Assembly: GCA_938022205.1 (NCBI GenBank)
Contig: CALIEB010000026.1
Location: forward strand, 124,001 to 188,000
Length of the DNA: 64,000 nucleotides
From: an uncultured Anaerolineae bacterium
GTDB lineage: Bacteria > Chloroflexota > Anaerolineae > Aggregatilineales > Phototrophicaceae
Direction: 5' to 3'
A model generated the notes under the pieces. It made no database searches, was not told where the DNA came from, and worked only from the letters and a program-made list of their open reading frames with translations. Shown here piece by piece: positions 1-7,396 of this stretch (the stretch's first letter is position 1; each line of letters begins with the position of its first letter). The position numbers were made by a program, and so were the translations under genes.

Positions 1-2
1 GG

Positions 3-1241
3 ACACGTCCACCAGATGCTACAGCACTCACACGCCGTGATATTTGGACGCTGATAGTGGTTTTAGGAGTGTTGCTGCTATTGACGCTGACACGCTACGT
101 CGAAGTCCCGCCGCAGCTGCAGCTGACCTCGCGTCCGCCCGAGTGGTTCAGCGTGTTGTTTGGCGCGGGATTGGCGTTAGTGGCAGCGTGGTTTATGCGA
201 CGGGTTGCCTCGCAAGCCGTCGTGTGGTTGGGCATGGTGTGCATTGTGCTGTTGTTTGTCATCATCAAAACAGAGGCATTGTCGGTTGTCGCTGCGCAAG
301 TGTTGCGCGGGCAAGCGGGTCAAAATCCACAACTTGCCAGCGCACTCGACCTTAATTGGCTAGGTTTTTCGTACGTCGCGTTTCGGCTGCTGCACACGTT
401 GCGCGACAGGCAGACTAATCTTCTGCCACCGATGGACTTGCGCACTTACCTAACGTTTGTCATTTTCTTTCCTGCTTATGTGGCGGGACCGATTGACCGA
501 GCTGAGCGATTTCAAAAGGATTATGACGCGCTGCTCAGCTTGAAAGGCTTAGACGCACAACGCATCACAACCGGCGTGACACGCGTGCTGATTGGTATGT
601 TTAAGAAATTCGTTATCGCGGATAGTCTTGCTTTGTTTGCGCTCAACAGCACATTAGCCGACGCTGCGCTCAGCACAAGTGCGTTGTGGGTGATGCTGTA
701 CGCTTACGCGTTGCGCCTTTTCTTCGATTTTAGCGGTTACAGTGACATTGCGATTGGCATTGGCTTGCTGTTTGGCATTAGGCTGCCAGAGAATTTTGAC
801 CGTCCTTACACCAAACAAAACATCACAGCATTTTGGCAAAGCTGGCACATGAGCCTGAGCAATTGGGTGCGCTTCTATGTGTTTACGCCGCTCTCACGAA
901 CGCTGCTGCGCAACAAGCGCAAGCCTTCCAACGAAGTTATCATGTTGGTTTGTCACCTAACTACCATGCTCGTTATGGGGCTTTGGCACGGCGTGGGCTG
1001 GTCGTTTGCTGTGTGGGGCATGTGGCATGGGGCAGGCTTGTGGGTGCATAAACTATGGTCTGACCGCACGCGCAAGTGGTATCGCCAGCTACAAGAAAAA
1101 CCGCGCCAGAAGCGTATTTGGTCGTTTTTCACATGGTTTTTAACGTTGCACTACGTTGTTTTAGGATGGGTGTGGTTTGCGCTGCCGTCGTTTGACGCAG
1201 GAACGCGTACCTTGCTGCGCTTGTTTGGGGGAACGCCATGA
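3..1241 (+). CDS. MBOAT family membrane-bound O-acyltransferase (AlgI-like), 5' partial
   Basis: Multipass membrane protein that should transfer an acyl (often acetyl) group to an extracytoplasmic polysaccharide or other surface substrate, as AlgI and DltB do. The MBOAT signature is seen around residues 325-345, where two WHG motifs flank a Trp-rich helix (LWHGVGWSF and WGMWHG); one of these His is the family's catalytic residue. A PAYVAGPIDR segment near residue 160 also matches AlgI-type proteins. The reading frame stays open to the left edge, so the true start is outside the window; a GTG at 57 is an internal alternative. About 412 residues are visible, and family members are usually 450-520. 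The stop overlaps the next start (ATGA), so the two genes are translationally coupled. The substrate cannot be told from sequence. Confidence 0.9.
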   Translation, partial: TRPPDATALTRRDIWTLIVVLGVLLLLTLTRYVEVPPQLQLTSRPPEWFSVLFGAGLALVAAWFMRRVASQAVVWLGMVCIVLLFVIIKTEALSVVAAQVLRGQAGQNPQLASALDLNWLGFSYVAFRLLHTLRDRQTNLLPPMDLRTYLTFVIFFPAYVAGPIDRAERFQKDYDALLSLKGLDAQRITTGVTRVLIGMFKKFVIADSLALFALNSTLADAALSTSALWVMLYAYALRLFFDFSGYSDIAIGIGLLFGIRLPENFDRPYTKQNITAFWQSWHMSLSNWVRFYVFTPLSRTLLRNKRKPSNEVIMLVCHLTTMLVMGLWHGVGWSFAVWGMWHGAGLWVHKLWSDRTRKWYRQLQEKPRQKRIWSFFTWFLTLHYVVLGWVWFALPSFDAGTRTLLRLFGGTP

Positions 1242-2353
1242 GCTGGCGATGGTTAGAGCAACACCCTTATACGTGGGGTTTTGTAGGTCGTGTACTCATT
1301 AAAGCAATTGTGCTTTTGGTGTTGGTTAATGTGGCTTATGCGCTGCTTCAGCCGATGGCGTGGTTAGGGCAGCTCGGTGTCTACGGCTGGCTTGTACCTT
1401 ATCGTGAACGACTGCCGTTTGGCGAACGTCCAGAGGCATACAACTTAAGTACACACAACTTAGAAACGTTGTTTAGCACGCATGTGGTCAATCGTCCAAA
1501 AGCCAGCGACGAATTTCGCGTATTTTTAATTGGTGACAGCGCAACTTGGGGCATTTTACAAACACCTGAGCAAACAATTGGTGGCACGCTTAACGCGCTG
1601 AACCTGACGACAATCGACGGTAAACGTGTCGTGGCGTACAATTTGGGCTATCCGACTCTAGCTGTCCTAAAGGACTTGCTTTTGCTGGACTACGCGCTAC
1701 GTTATGCGCCTGATGCCATCGTTTGGCTCGTTACGCTTGAATCTTTGCCGCGCGCACAGCAGCTGACCACACCGCTTGTGGCGCGCAATGTATCGCGCGT
1801 TGTACCACTTGTACAAGCGTATGGCATCGCGCTGAGCGTTCAAGAGCCAACACTATCGCTGATTGACAAGACGCTTGTAGGTCAGCGGCGCGAGCTTGCG
1901 GATTGGCTGCGGCTGCAATGGCTGGGTGGTGCGTGGGCTACCACTGGCATCGATCAATACTTTGGCGCGTATGTGCCACCTTCTAATGATTTTGAGGCGG
2001 ACATTACGTGGCAAGGGTTAAGTGAAGGTGTACTTGACGACGAACTTTTGGCATGGGACGTGCTTCAGGCAGGCAAACAGCGCGTTGGTAAACTGCCACT
2101 GTTGTTTGTGAACGAGCCTATTTTCATCGCGGACGGTGAAAACAGCGCGCTGCGTTACAATTTTTGGTATCCACGTTGGGCGTATGACGCTTATCGCGCG
2201 ATGTTCACACAGCTTAGCACGCTTGAGGGCTGGCAAACGCTTGACTTGTGGGACAGCGTGCCCGCTCGTGAGTTTACCGACAGCCCCGTTCACACAACAG
2301 CACAAGGCAGCGCAATTGTTGCCCAAGCACTCGCAGAATGGCTGACGCGCTAG
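1238..2353 (+). CDS. SGNH/GDSL-like membrane-anchored protein (AlgJ/AlgX-type partner of MBOAT)
   Basis: 371-residue protein with one N-terminal membrane segment (about residues 12-35) and an extracytoplasmic domain of the SGNH hydrolase type. The nucleophile block is GDSATWG near residues 99-105. A C-terminal DSPVHTT segment (about 346-352) places Asp and His as expected for the Asp-x-x-His pair of this fold. In alginate and cellulose acetylation systems such proteins work with the MBOAT protein to move acetyl groups onto the polymer. The ATGA overlap with the upstream MBOAT gene supports that partnership. Domain and context are clear; the polymer is unknown. Confidence 0.8.
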   Translation: MSWRWLEQHPYTWGFVGRVLIKAIVLLVLVNVAYALLQPMAWLGQLGVYGWLVPYRERLPFGERPEAYNLSTHNLETLFSTHVVNRPKASDEFRVFLIGDSATWGILQTPEQTIGGTLNALNLTTIDGKRVVAYNLGYPTLAVLKDLLLLDYALRYAPDAIVWLVTLESLPRAQQLTTPLVARNVSRVVPLVQAYGIALSVQEPTLSLIDKTLVGQRRELADWLRLQWLGGAWATTGIDQYFGAYVPPSNDFEADITWQGLSEGVLDDELLAWDVLQAGKQRVGKLPLLFVNEPIFIADGENSALRYNFWYPRWAYDAYRAMFTQLSTLEGWQTLDLWDSVPAREFTDSPVHTTAQGSAIVAQALAEWLTR

Positions 2354-2362
2354 ATTTATGCG

Positions 2363-3445
2363 TTAGCTGCGAATGCGCTCAAATAACGCCTGAATAGCTT
2401 GAGGAATTTCTTCTGCGCCAACACCAGCAAGCACTTGCGACTGATATACATTGCGATTAAGGGTTTTCAAGCGTCCAATATAGTCGATGGCGGCTAGACT
2501 AGCCTCAGGCGCGTTTTGTCCCGCGTAAACGATGTAAGTTGCTCCCATATTAGGGGTGGGTGGTTGATAGCTTGTGCCGTTGGAAAGCGCGATAACGGTA
2601 AAATCTTGCGGGTACTGTATGGTATAGCGCGAGACAAAATTAGCCCCTACGCCAAAGCCAAAGATTGCACGTGTCTGGCTAGACAATGGATAGAGCGATA
2701 CGAGGCGCACGACGATGCCTTTGAGCGTCTCTGCGGCGCGGGTGAAGTCGAAGAAGCCCCCCTCGCTCAGTGGAAATTGCGGCACCACGAGCAGCGCATT
2801 AGCTTCTGCCGCGCCGCGCGAAAGCGCGCCTAGCGCGTTGTTCGCGTTGGCATAAACGCCAACGACAAGCACCCAGCCCCCAGCCGGCGGTGTACCACGC
2901 GGTTCGACAATCACAAAGCTGTTGCCGTTGCCTAAATCTGTGCGATACACTGTGCCGTTGAGTGCGCCGTCGAAGCGTGCGGCATCGTTAGGAAGCGGCA
3001 CGGCGTTTACCAGCCGCTGTTCAATCGTCACTTGGTCAGTGACCCGCGTTAACATTTGCCCAAACGCAACCCAAATCAGCGCAGCAGCTGCTACAGCAGC
3101 GACAATTGCAAAGAGTAGCAGATTGAAACGTTCTTTACGCTCTTCAACGATGCGGTCGGCACGCCTTTTCTCCGCGCCTCTAAGTTTTTGGGGCTTAGCG
3201 GCTTCGCGCTCGGCATTTTGTGTTGCTTTAGCAGCTTCTGCCTCCGCTTGTGCTTGCAAACGGTCGCGGATTTGCTTAGCGGCTTGGCGTGCAAGGTCGC
3301 GTAGGTCTGGCTCTGGGTCATTGCGATACACCGCGGCGAGCGGCTTGATAGCTTCTTCGTCGCCTTGACTGCCTAAGCGCATGATGGCTTGGCGGCGTAT
3401 GAGGCTGTTCTTGCTTTGTAGAGCTTTGAGAATTTTTTCGTCCAT
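2363..3445 (-). CDS. HEAT-repeat protein with transmembrane segment and degenerate alpha/beta-hydrolase-like domain
   Basis: 360 residues from the ATG at 3445 (a TTG two codons upstream is possible). Residues 1-65 are HEAT-like helices (IRRQAIMRLGSQGDEEAIKPL). An Ala/Lys/Glu-rich, probably coiled-coil stretch follows at about 65-110, then one membrane helix at about 115-137. The remaining 220 residues read like an alpha/beta-hydrolase core: GGWVLVVGVYA, then the strand-turn-helix GFGVGANF in the position of the nucleophile elbow. That elbow normally reads G-x-S-x-G, and here Gly replaces the Ser, so the domain is probably not a working hydrolase and may bind ligand or protein instead. The gene is convergent with the upstream operon and stands alone. 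The function is unknown. Confidence 0.6.
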   Translation of the reverse strand: MDEKILKALQSKNSLIRRQAIMRLGSQGDEEAIKPLAAVYRNDPEPDLRDLARQAAKQIRDRLQAQAEAEAAKATQNAEREAAKPQKLRGAEKRRADRIVEERKERFNLLLFAIVAAVAAAALIWVAFGQMLTRVTDQVTIEQRLVNAVPLPNDAARFDGALNGTVYRTDLGNGNSFVIVEPRGTPPAGGWVLVVGVYANANNALGALSRGAAEANALLVVPQFPLSEGGFFDFTRAAETLKGIVVRLVSLYPLSSQTRAIFGFGVGANFVSRYTIQYPQDFTVIALSNGTSYQPPTPNMGATYIVYAGQNAPEASLAAIDYIGRLKTLNRNVYQSQVLAGVGAEEIPQAIQALFERIRS

Positions 3446-3571
3446 AGGCAATAACTCACTGCGAATGCACGTAAATTGGTGATGGTCTTAACGGCGTTTT
3501 TGTGTATATGATAACGTCTCTATTGTAGTGCATTTATCGCAAGGTTGCGCATGAAGAAAGGATGTTTTGAC

Positions 3572-3808
3572 GTGGCAAAACAAGCCCATCGCGCTAGAAG
3601 TGAGACATACGCCATGATTGCACGTATCCTCAAAGTAGCGGAACGTCCGCTTTCACGTGCCGAAATTGCGCATCTGCTCAATCGCAAAAAAACGCCCCAT
3701 TTAGTGGCGATGATTGATGACTTTGTTATAGAAGGATTAGTAGAGCGCAGCGTAAAAACCTACCCCAACGGTGTGCAAGGCTACGTTTATCGTTGGATTA
3801 GCGACTGA
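3572..3808 (+). CDS. small winged-helix DNA-binding-like protein
   Basis: 78-residue protein. The middle reads as a winged helix: ILKVAERPLSRAEIAHLLNR resembles helices 1-3 of an ArsR/MarR-like fold, and the end (GYVYRW) is strand-like. I chose the GTG at 3572 because AAAGGA lies nine bases before it; an ATG at 3551 in the same frame would add seven residues. No ligand or metal-binding residues are evident. It lies alone between a convergent-facing HEAT protein and glnA, and ends in a shared terminator. It may be a local transcription regulator, but the target is unknown. Confidence 0.55.
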   Translation: MAKQAHRARSETYAMIARILKVAERPLSRAEIAHLLNRKKTPHLVAMIDDFVIEGLVERSVKTYPNGVQGYVYRWISD

Positions 3809-3840
3809 AAAAGGGCAAGTTCGTTCTTGCCCTTTTAGTC
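3803..3840. terminator. bidirectional intrinsic terminator between the winged-helix gene and glnA
   Basis: AAAAGGGCAAG pairs with CTTGCCCTTTT across a six-base loop. The arms are extended by GACT and AGTC, with one unpaired base. A-tracts and T-tracts flank the GC core on both strands, so the hairpin can stop transcription of both converging genes. Confidence 0.75.
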
Positions 3841-3848
3841 CATAGCGT

Positions 3849-5261
3849 TTAGAAGTCACTCCAAAGCACTTGGTTATAAACCTCGTGGTGGTACTTAATC
3901 TCAGCACCCTTAATGCGGTCACCTAGCAAGCGCGGGCAGCGATGCGCCGCTTCTAGCTTAAGCTCGGCGTACTTAGCTTGCACGTCCGCGCCCAAGATGT
4001 CACGAATGTACGCACTCTTGCTAAAGGGCGTAATGGCATCGTAGATGTTGTCAGGAAGCGTGCGATTAGGGTTGAGTTTACCCTTAGGCAGCGCACCCTC
4101 AATAGCTGTCTTAAAGAGGGCGTAAATGGTCATGTAGGGGTTGCAATCAGGCGCAACTGAGCGCACCTCAATGCGCGCCGACTTGGAGTTGGCTAAGGGA
4201 ATGCGCACCATTGAGCTGCGGTCAATCGCCGACGATCTGATTTGGTTGGGAGCTTCATAGTTAGGGTCGAGGCGGCGATAAGCGTTCACGCTGCTGTTCA
4301 AGATAAGGCAGATATCCATCGCGTGGTTGAGAATACGGTTGACCGCGTCCCAGCCGAAATCCGACAAGCCATCTTGCCCCGACGCGCTGTAGAACAAGTT
4401 CTCGCCGTTTTTGGAAATCGACATGTTGGTGTGCATGCCGCTGCCGTTAATGCCCGTGATAGGCTTAGGCAAGAAGCTGGCGGTCATGCCCATCGCGCGT
4501 GCTACTTGGCGAGCAACCAGCTTGTAGAGGATGACTTGGTCGGCGGCAATCGACGCTTCAGTGTAGCTGTAATTGATTTCGAACTGGGAAGGTGCAACTT
4601 CTGGGTGGTCTTTTTCGTTTTGGAAGCCCATAGCGCGCTGCACTTCTGCCACCGTATCGATGAAGGTGCGTATGCCATCACCAGGTAGAGTGTGGTAGTA
4701 ACCACCTTCGCTGAGCAGCTCAAACTTGCGTGTAACGTGATAAGATTGCTCGGCGTGTTCACCTTTGAAGACAAAGCCTTCGATTTCGTTGGCGACATTG
4801 CACGTGTAGCCATGCTTGTCAAAAAGCTCCTGCGTATAACGCTTCAAAGTTGAGCGCAAGTCGGCGGTGTAGGGTGAACCGTCGCGTTCTTGCACTTCAC
4901 CAAAAGCCAACACTTTGCCCGGACCGAAGACATCGGCAGGCAGCCAGTAGAACGCCGACCAATCGATAGCAAGGCGCAGGTCAGACTCAACAATCTGCGA
5001 GAAGCCGCGAATCGACGAGCCATCAAATGTCAAGTTATCGTAGGACTTTAGCAGGAACTTCTTGTCATAGTCGAGCATGTGCAGCCGACCTTCGAGGTCG
5101 GTAAAGCAGACCGTGACGGCTTTAATGCGCGGTTCGTCGGTTAGATACTTGAGGCGTGCTTCGCGGAGAGTGTCGATAGGTGTACGATTCAGGCGTTGTT
5201 CTTTGGCTTGCAGGTTAAGTTCTTCGAGTTCAGCATACGGAATAACAAGGAAATCACGCAT
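3849..5261 (-). CDS. glnA: glutamine synthetase (type I family)
   Basis: Makes glutamine from glutamate, ammonium and ATP in the cytoplasm. Family blocks are plain: FDGSSIRG at residues 79-86, the Glu-rich NEIEGF strand, NGSGMHTNMS (substrate and ATP site) and APNQIRSSAIDR with the catalytic Arg residues. The 470-residue length fits type I enzymes. I do not see the NLYDLP adenylylation motif near the C terminus, where NRTLPDNIYD occurs instead, so covalent AMP regulation is not supported. The ATG at 5261 is preceded by AAAGGGA; the frame runs open eight codons further upstream. It is transcribed alone, divergent from menA. Confidence 0.95.
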   Translation of the reverse strand: MRDFLVIPYAELEELNLQAKEQRLNRTPIDTLREARLKYLTDEPRIKAVTVCFTDLEGRLHMLDYDKKFLLKSYDNLTFDGSSIRGFSQIVESDLRLAIDWSAFYWLPADVFGPGKVLAFGEVQERDGSPYTADLRSTLKRYTQELFDKHGYTCNVANEIEGFVFKGEHAEQSYHVTRKFELLSEGGYYHTLPGDGIRTFIDTVAEVQRAMGFQNEKDHPEVAPSQFEINYSYTEASIAADQVILYKLVARQVARAMGMTASFLPKPITGINGSGMHTNMSISKNGENLFYSASGQDGLSDFGWDAVNRILNHAMDICLILNSSVNAYRRLDPNYEAPNQIRSSAIDRSSMVRIPLANSKSARIEVRSVAPDCNPYMTIYALFKTAIEGALPKGKLNPNRTLPDNIYDAITPFSKSAYIRDILGADVQAKYAELKLEAAHRCPRLLGDRIKGAEIKYHHEVYNQVLWSDF

Positions 5262-5300
5262 GGGAGCATCCCTTTTGTGCAACATGGTTAAGATAGGAGC

Positions 5301-5306
5301 ATTGTA
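5301..5306 (-). promoter_or_regulatory. -10 element of the glnA promoter
   Basis: On the minus strand TACAAT (five of six matches to the consensus) lies 40 bases before the glnA start. No convincing -35 box is seen at 17 bases, so the call rests on the -10 element and its position. Confidence 0.35.
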
Positions 5307-5421
5307 GCAGGTTCTCGCTTGGTTAAAGTCGCCAACCTATCCAAAATTTGTAGACTTTTGCTGTATAAAGTAACCAAAAAGTGCTGATAATGGTCGGTCT
5401 TTTGTTGTCATTTGTAACCTG

Positions 5422-5427
5422 TATAAT
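5422..5427 (+). promoter_or_regulatory. -10 element of the menA promoter
   Basis: A perfect TATAAT lies 41 bases before the menA GTG start. The upstream region is T-rich (TTTTGT about 16 bases before), but the -35 box is poor. Confidence 0.45.
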
Positions 5428-5468
5428 GGTCATATGGCTGTTGGGCAGCGTTAGAAAGGGTTGTACTG

Positions 5469-6401
5469 GTGATAGCGAGAGAAAAGCTCAAGGGTTGGTG
5501 GATGGCATTACGCCCACGTGTGTTTGTGGCATCGTATGTGCCGATGGGATTAGGTGGCGCGCTTGCGCTGCGCGATGGCGTGTTTAACCTTCCTATTTTT
5601 CTTTTGGCGTTGGTAGGGGTGATGGCTTTGCAAACGACAGCTAATCTTGTCAACGAATACGCTGACTTTCGGCGTGGTGCAGACGAGTTAAAACAAGCAG
5701 GGCAAAGCCTTGCCATAAAAACACAACTGCTAAGCCCACAGGAAATTTTGGTCGGCGCGCTAGTGAGCTTGGGAATAGGCGTGGGCATCGGACTTTTCCT
5801 GCTGTCACAGAGCGGCAGTGTGCTGTGGTGGATTGGCATTGGTGGCGTGCTTGTTGCAGTAACGTACACGGCGGGTCCCTTTCCGCTGGCTTATCATGGT
5901 TTGGGTGAGGTGGCAGCAGGCGTTTTCATGGGCCCTATGGTCGTACTAGGGGCGTACTATGTCATGTCGCCCGACATTCTTGCGCCTAAGGGCGTTGAAC
6001 TTTCGTTGGCGGCTTTTCCAATTATGTTCACCACAGCGGCAATTTTGCACGCTAACAACATTCGCGACTTGGATGCCGACCGCGCAGTAAACAAACGCAC
6101 GTTGGCGGTACGCTTCGGGCTACGTGTAGCGCGCTGGGAATATCGCAACCTGCTCATTTTGGCTTATGTCTCGCAAGTTGTGTTAATACTCGTGGGCGTG
6201 CTGCCGTTGACGACGCTTCTTACCCTGCTAACCGTTAAAGAAGCAGCACGATTAGTCCATGTCTTTAACACTGAAACAGAAACAGCAGCTCTACACGTAG
6301 CGCAAGGGCAAACAGCACGCTTACATGGTCAGTTAGGGCTTTGGTTGGTTATCAGTATTCTAATAGACGTTTTAATGCGTAGTCTCAATCTGATTGGGTA
6401 G
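5469..6401 (+). CDS. menA: 1,4-dihydroxy-2-naphthoate polyprenyltransferase (MenA, UbiA superfamily)
   Basis: Joins a polyprenyl diphosphate to 1,4-dihydroxy-2-naphthoate, giving demethylmenaquinone at the membrane. It has about eight or nine membrane helices and both Asp-rich Mg-diphosphate motifs of the UbiA superfamily: NEYAD at residues 62-66 and NNIRDLDAD near 196-204. The double Asn before the second motif and the YTAGPFPLAYHGLGE segment are typical of MenA rather than UbiA or chlorophyll synthase. The start is GTG, with GAAAGGG about 12-18 bases before it. The menE and menH genes are 55 kb away in this window. The last 30 bases overlap the convergent hydrolase gene. Confidence 0.88.
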   Translation: MIAREKLKGWWMALRPRVFVASYVPMGLGGALALRDGVFNLPIFLLALVGVMALQTTANLVNEYADFRRGADELKQAGQSLAIKTQLLSPQEILVGALVSLGIGVGIGLFLLSQSGSVLWWIGIGGVLVAVTYTAGPFPLAYHGLGEVAAGVFMGPMVVLGAYYVMSPDILAPKGVELSLAAFPIMFTTAAILHANNIRDLDADRAVNKRTLAVRFGLRVARWEYRNLLILAYVSQVVLILVGVLPLTTLLTLLTVKEAARLVHVFNTETETAALHVAQGQTARLHGQLGLWLVISILIDVLMRSLNLIG

Positions 6402-7265
6402 CAGTTTCTCCGCCTCTAGCCACGCGAGTATCTTGGCAGCAGTCTGGTCAGGCGCGCTCTGTGGAAACAAGTGTCCATGTCCGGGTAGCTGCCAATGGGT
6501 TGCTGAGGGAATAATTTGGCGCACACGCTCTGCGCTCTCATCAACATAAGTGTCGGTAGTCTCGCCTTGAATGATAAGCGTTGGCACTAAGCCATTGAGC
6601 TTAGGCAGCATGTGCCACGTTTCTGTATAGCCCGTGCTGAAATAAAAGGCTTCCCACGCAGGCGACCAACGCAGCACGAAGCCGTTGTTATCAGGAGCAG
6701 GGCGGGTGCCATGCTGCACATAAAGCCAAAGTGCTTCGTCCGACCATTGCTCGAAAAGTTTGCGGGAGCGAAAACGCTCAAAGGCTTCTTGCTGGCTTTG
6801 GAACCACGCGGTGCGCCTGAGCGCGGTTTGCGCCAATGGATTTTGGTCTTGCATGCCTGCTTTTTTGAAGGCGCGTATCACGTCGACAATGCTTTCAGGC
6901 AAAAACGTGGGGTCAAGCAAAATAAGTGCCTTAAAGCGTTCGGGCTGTTGAATAACAGCTAACGCGCTGGCGACACCGCCAAAGCTATGTCCAACCGCCA
7001 CCACGTCGCACAAGTCGTACATTTCCATGCCTGCTAGCAAGTCGTCAGCAACTTGTCGCCAGTCTGGCGTGTCTGGTGTATAAGGGAGCGGAGGTTCAGG
7101 GGCATCCTGCCAAAGCGCACGCGGGGGCAAACATACCACACGATAATACGGCGTAAAGTGAGTTAACAGTGGCATGTAGGTCTCTGGCACAAAGCCGTTG
7201 GCAACAGCCATGTGTAAGATGGGTGCGTTGTCAGCAGCGTTAAACGTAATCAGCTGTTGTGGCAT
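6372..7265 (-). CDS. alpha/beta hydrolase
   Basis: 297-residue cytoplasmic alpha/beta-hydrolase with a full catalytic set: Ser94 in GHSFGG, a likely Asp in LILLDPTF, and a C-terminal His in LPGHGHL. A lid-like helical region lies between about residues 140 and 215. The ATG is preceded by AAGGAG at ten bases. It is transcribed alone, convergent with menA and divergent from the sulfate-activation gene. The substrate is unknown; esterase, lactonase or haloperoxidase-like roles are all possible. Confidence 0.8.
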   Translation of the reverse strand: MPQQLITFNAADNAPILHMAVANGFVPETYMPLLTHFTPYYRVVCLPPRALWQDAPEPPLPYTPDTPDWRQVADDLLAGMEMYDLCDVVAVGHSFGGVASALAVIQQPERFKALILLDPTFLPESIVDVIRAFKKAGMQDQNPLAQTALRRTAWFQSQQEAFERFRSRKLFEQWSDEALWLYVQHGTRPAPDNNGFVLRWSPAWEAFYFSTGYTETWHMLPKLNGLVPTLIIQGETTDTYVDESAERVRQIIPSATHWQLPGHGHLFPQSAPDQTAAKILAWLEAEKLLPNQIETTH

Positions 7266-7298
7266 GAGCGAAAAACTCCTTAGATATCACTAGGCGCG

Positions 7299-7304
7299 AT
7301 TATA
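7299..7304 (-). promoter_or_regulatory. -10 element upstream of the alpha/beta hydrolase gene
   Basis: TATAAT on the minus strand, 34 bases before the start codon. No good -35 box is seen. Confidence 0.35.
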
Positions 7305-7330
7305 GCACAGCCTGTACGTCGTTTGCTGCC

Positions 7331-7359
7331 TTACGAAATGAAAGTTACATGTGTACAAT
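7331..7359 (+). promoter_or_regulatory. candidate promoter of the sulfate-activation gene
   Basis: TTACGA (7331-7336) and TACAAT (7354-7359) are separated by 17 bases. Initiation near 7366 would exclude the upstream ATG at 7349 and favour the start at 7397. Confidence 0.35.
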
Positions 7360-7396
7360 AAGCCGCGCTTATTCGTTTATCACCTTTCTGCTGAGC

